Source: a virus. Taken from it: DNA of 41,498 nucleotides. Of the stretch, positions 39,286 through 41,498 are shown one piece after another. The stretch is from positions 1 through 41,498 of IMG/VR virus record IMGVR_UViG_3300037584_001118; one strand, 5' to 3'. The notes beneath the pieces are model-generated. The model ran no database searches and was not told the origin of the DNA. It was given only the letters and a program-made list of their open reading frames with translations. A program made the position numbers and the translations under genes. Each line of letters opens with the position of its first letter. The stretch's first letter is position 1.

Positions 39286-40350
39286 ATGACATCACAAATA
39301 CAAGATTTAGTAGTTAATGATATAACTACTATCCCTGAATCAAATTTAATAAGTTTTAACTACGCAAGAAAAACTGATGTCAAAGTCAAACTTGGTACTA
39401 CTACAGCAAATCTTGTACAGAAAACTTATTTAGTTGACTGGGAAATTACTACAGATAATAGAGTTCAGTTGCAAGCAAATTTATTCTCTGCAACTGGCAC
39501 TTACAAATTACAAATATATAGAGAAACAGATCCAACTACACCAGTACATGAGTTTCAGGCTGGCTCTTCTATAAGAGCAACTGACTTAAATAATGTTAAT
39601 AAACAGACATTATATGTAGCAGAAGAAACACGAGATGTTGTTAATAGTCTTGCTGCTGGTGGAAGCAATATAAGTCAATTATTAATAGATGGTGATAATA
39701 TTGCAGACGGATCAATCAACTCTAGTAAGTTATCTAACCCTGCTGTAAATACTCAAGACATCGTTGATATAGCAGTGACTACAGCTAAAATAGCTAACGA
39801 TGCAGTTACGACAGATAAACTAGCTAACTCTATAAATACGACTATTGCTGGCAAAGCTAATACTGGAGCAAACCTTTCAACTTTTACTAACGACACTAAT
39901 TATATAACCTTAGCTCAAGTTCCTTTGGTCACCGGTATGATTCTGATGTACACAGGAAGCACAGCTCCTAGTGGTTGGGCTTTATGTGATGGACAAAATG
40001 GTACACCAGACTTAAGAGATAGATTTATTGTTGGAACTGGTTCTACTTATTCTTCAGGTAATACAGGTGGTGCTAATACAAATACTTTAACTACAAGTCA
40101 ATTACCATCACATACCCACACATTTAGCGGATCTAATACTCATAATCATTCTTACTCTAGATTAAATAGCGCTAATGATGAGAATGGAAGTCCAGTTGGT
40201 ACTGGTGGAAGTGCTGGTAATAATTTTGGAAATCGCTCTACTGGTAATGCAACTATTACTATTAGTGGTAATACAGGTTCAGTAGGTTCTGGAAGTAGCG
40301 TAGAAAACAGACCACCGTATTATGCACTCGCTTTCATAATGAAAACTTAA
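39286..40350 (+). CDS. Tail fibre with T7 gp17 N-terminal domain and collar-type C-terminus
   Basis: A 354-residue protein. Its first 125 residues follow the T7 gp17 attachment domain, ending in GSSIRATDLNNVNKQTLYVA (T7: GSILRATDLN). A helical spacer with repeats (TTAKIANDAVTTDKLAN) follows. The C-terminus is a phage tail-collar domain with GMILMYTGSTAPSGWALCDG, LRDRFIVGTG, SQLPSHTHTF and NRPPYYALAFIMKT. It should bind the nozzle by the N-terminus and a host receptor by the C-terminus. A second, related fibre follows. Confidence 0.9.
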   Translation: MTSQIQDLVVNDITTIPESNLISFNYARKTDVKVKLGTTTANLVQKTYLVDWEITTDNRVQLQANLFSATGTYKLQIYRETDPTTPVHEFQAGSSIRATDLNNVNKQTLYVAEETRDVVNSLAAGGSNISQLLIDGDNIADGSINSSKLSNPAVNTQDIVDIAVTTAKIANDAVTTDKLANSINTTIAGKANTGANLSTFTNDTNYITLAQVPLVTGMILMYTGSTAPSGWALCDGQNGTPDLRDRFIVGTGSTYSSGNTGGANTNTLTTSQLPSHTHTFSGSNTHNHSYSRLNSANDENGSPVGTGGSAGNNFGNRSTGNATITISGNTGSVGSGSSVENRPPYYALAFIMKT

Positions 40351-40372
40351 GACCATAAAATTTGGATAACAA

Positions 40373-41498
40373 ATGGCAACGACAACTAAAGAATATATAG
40401 GAGATGGTTCTAAAGGTATATCGGGACAAGCCCAATTAACTTTTACCTTTCCTGTTTTAAAAACTGAAGATATTAAAGTTTCACTTAACGGTAAAACTTT
40501 AGCGACAACTAAATACACATTCCCCACAGCCACATCCATCCAATTCGAGCCTATTACAGGCACACCAACAACATTTGAATCTAATACACAAGTACTTTCA
40601 GGTGCTCCAAAATCTGGAGTTAAGATTCTTATTTATAGAGATACAGATGTAGACACAGCTAAAGCTGTTTATTCGTCTGGTTCTTCTATTAGAGCAATAG
40701 ATTTAAACAATAATAAAGATCAGGATTTATATTTTGATCAGGAAGTTCAAGATTCTACAAACCCTAAAAACAAACCAGCATCTTTAAATGGTGCAGGTGC
40801 TCCAGACCAGGGGCTTGGTAAAGAAGGTGATGTTTATATTGATACGACTAATGATGCTATATATGGTCCTAAGACTAATGGTTCATGGGGTAGTGCTTCA
40901 ACATTAATTGGAGCTACAGGAGCTACAGGAGCTACAGGTCCTCAAGGTGCTACAGGTCCTCAAGGTGCTACAGGTAATACTGGAGCTACAGGTCCTCAAG
41001 GTCTCAAAGGTGATAAAGGAGACACTGGTGATACTGGATCTCAAGGTGCTCAAGGAAATCAAGGTATTCAAGGGGTTACAGGTACAGCTGCCACGATTGC
41101 AGTTGGGACAGTAACAACTGGTAATGCTGGAACAAATGTTTCTGTTACCAACAGTGGTACTTCATCAGCTGCAAGTTTTGATTTTTCTATTCCTAAAGGA
41201 GATACTGGAGCTCAAGGTATACAAGGTATACAAGGTATACAAGGTATTAAAGGAGATACTGGAGATACTGGACCACAAGGTCCTCAAGGTGCAACTGGTC
41301 CAACTGGTCCAGCTGCTAGTCCTAATTTTGGATCGCAGAATATAGTTACAACTGGAACTATTGCTTCCAGCGATATAACTATATCTGATGTAAGTCCAAG
41401 TCTTCGTTTTACTGAAAGTGATGCCAATCCTGATTATAAATTAGTAGTTAATAGTGGTAAATTTAGAGTTTATGATGAAACTAACGGTGCTGATAGAT
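40373..41498 (+). CDS. Second tail fibre, collagen-like, cut by the window end
   Basis: The frame from ATG 40373 stays open to the last base, giving 375 residues of a longer protein. Residues 1-130 resemble the T7 gp17 N-terminal domain, with [20 protein letters not shown] and [39 protein letters not shown] segment and then two collagen-like Gly-x-y blocks follow, with a beta-rich linker between. Trimeric collagen-like rods are common in phage fibres. It is a paralogue of the preceding fibre by its N-terminus, so both probably attach to the same tail. Confidence 0.88.
   Translation, partial: MATTTKEYIGDGSKGISGQAQLTFTFPVLKTEDIKVSLNGKTLATTKYTFPTATSIQFEPITGTPTTFESNTQVLSGAPKSGVKILIYRDTDVDTAKAVYSSGSSIRAIDLNNNKDQDLYFDQEVQDSTNPKNKPASLNGAGAPDQGLGKEGDVYIDTTNDAIYGPKTNGSWGSASTLIGATGATGATGPQGATGPQGATGNTGATGPQGLKGDKGDTGDTGSQGAQGNQGIQGVTGTAATIAVGTVTTGNAGTNVSVTNSGTSSAASFDFSIPKGDTGAQGIQGIQGIQGIKGDTGDTGPQGPQGATGPTGPAASPNFGSQNIVTTGTIASSDITISDVSPSLRFTESDANPDYKLVVNSGKFRVYDETNGADR
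40910..40972 (+). repeat. Tandem repeats encoding collagen-like Gly-x-y (first block)
   Basis: Nine-base units ggagctaca occur three times (40910-40936), followed by two exact copies of an 18-base unit, ggtcctcaaggtgctaca. They encode Gly-Ala-Thr and Gly-Pro-Gln repeats. Such repeats can change length by slippage. Confidence 0.85.
41213..41248 (+). repeat. Four tandem 9-base units in the second collagen-like block
   Basis: The unit caaggtata occurs three times in exact tandem, followed by caaggtatt. It encodes Gln-Gly-Ile repeats in the fibre. Near-identical copies at the DNA level suggest recent expansion. Confidence 0.9.

Noticed and set aside
1-41498. CRISPR array, insertion sequence or transposase
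   Set aside because: No regularly spaced repeats with unique spacers and no transposase motif were seen; the tandem repeats near 41 kb encode collagen-like protein.

Overview
This window is almost certainly the genome, or nearly all of it, of a T7-like cyanophage (short-tailed marine cyanopodovirus) infecting Prochlorococcus or marine Synechococcus. The evidence is a complete T7-type set (single-subunit RNA polymerase, SSB, endonuclease I, primase-helicase, DNA polymerase, 5'-3' exonuclease, portal, scaffold, capsid, tail tube A and B, internal core proteins, tail fibres, both terminase subunits) together with photosynthesis and carbon-metabolism genes (hli, psbA, talC). All genes I can support lie on the + strand, packed tightly with many ATGA/TAATG overlaps. 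Both ends of the window are inside genes of the tail-fibre/lysis region, so the sequence looks like a circular contig opened there. The real virion ends more likely lie in the non-coding stretch 7493-7998 (inference).

Layout. 1-4633: end of an unknown gene, a two-helix membrane protein (holin candidate), two overlapping exported proteins, a run of very small basic genes, small terminase, an HNH nuclease, a Lys-rich protein, a terminator and an HNH-like protein. 4655-7492: large terminase, two small genes and the transaldolase talC. 7493-7998: GC-rich, hairpin-rich non-coding DNA with a direct repeat, a perfect dyad and a long stem-loop. 7999-11453: early region of small unknown genes, with a KTSC-like protein, a Cys-rich protein, iteron-like repeats, a cryptic ribbon-helix-helix gene and a winged-helix regulator. 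11446-12523: tyrosine integrase, an attP matching the 5' half of a tRNA-Leu, and a terminator. 12534-22917: RNA polymerase and DNA metabolism genes, with a DNA polymerase split into exonuclease and polymerase genes, a DUF3310 protein, a MazG-like protein and a class I ribonucleotide reductase. 22917-28487: portal, scaffold, hli, psbA, a candidate glutamine riboswitch with its 17-residue peptide, major capsid and a strong terminator. 28488-41498: tail and internal virion proteins and two related tail fibres, the second collagen-like and cut by the window end.

How it works together. Early genes and the phage RNA polymerase would redirect the host. D1 and HLIP would keep photosynthetic electron flow going, and TalC would push carbon through the pentose phosphate pathway to give NADPH and ribose. 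Ribonucleotide reductase and nucleotide-handling enzymes would turn these into dNTPs for the phage replisome. The integrase, attP and two small DNA-binding regulators suggest a capacity, or relic, for integration into a host tRNA-Leu gene. I recognise no endolysin. The least explained parts are the structured DNA at 7.5-8.4 kb and the riboswitch-bearing spacer between psbA and the capsid gene.
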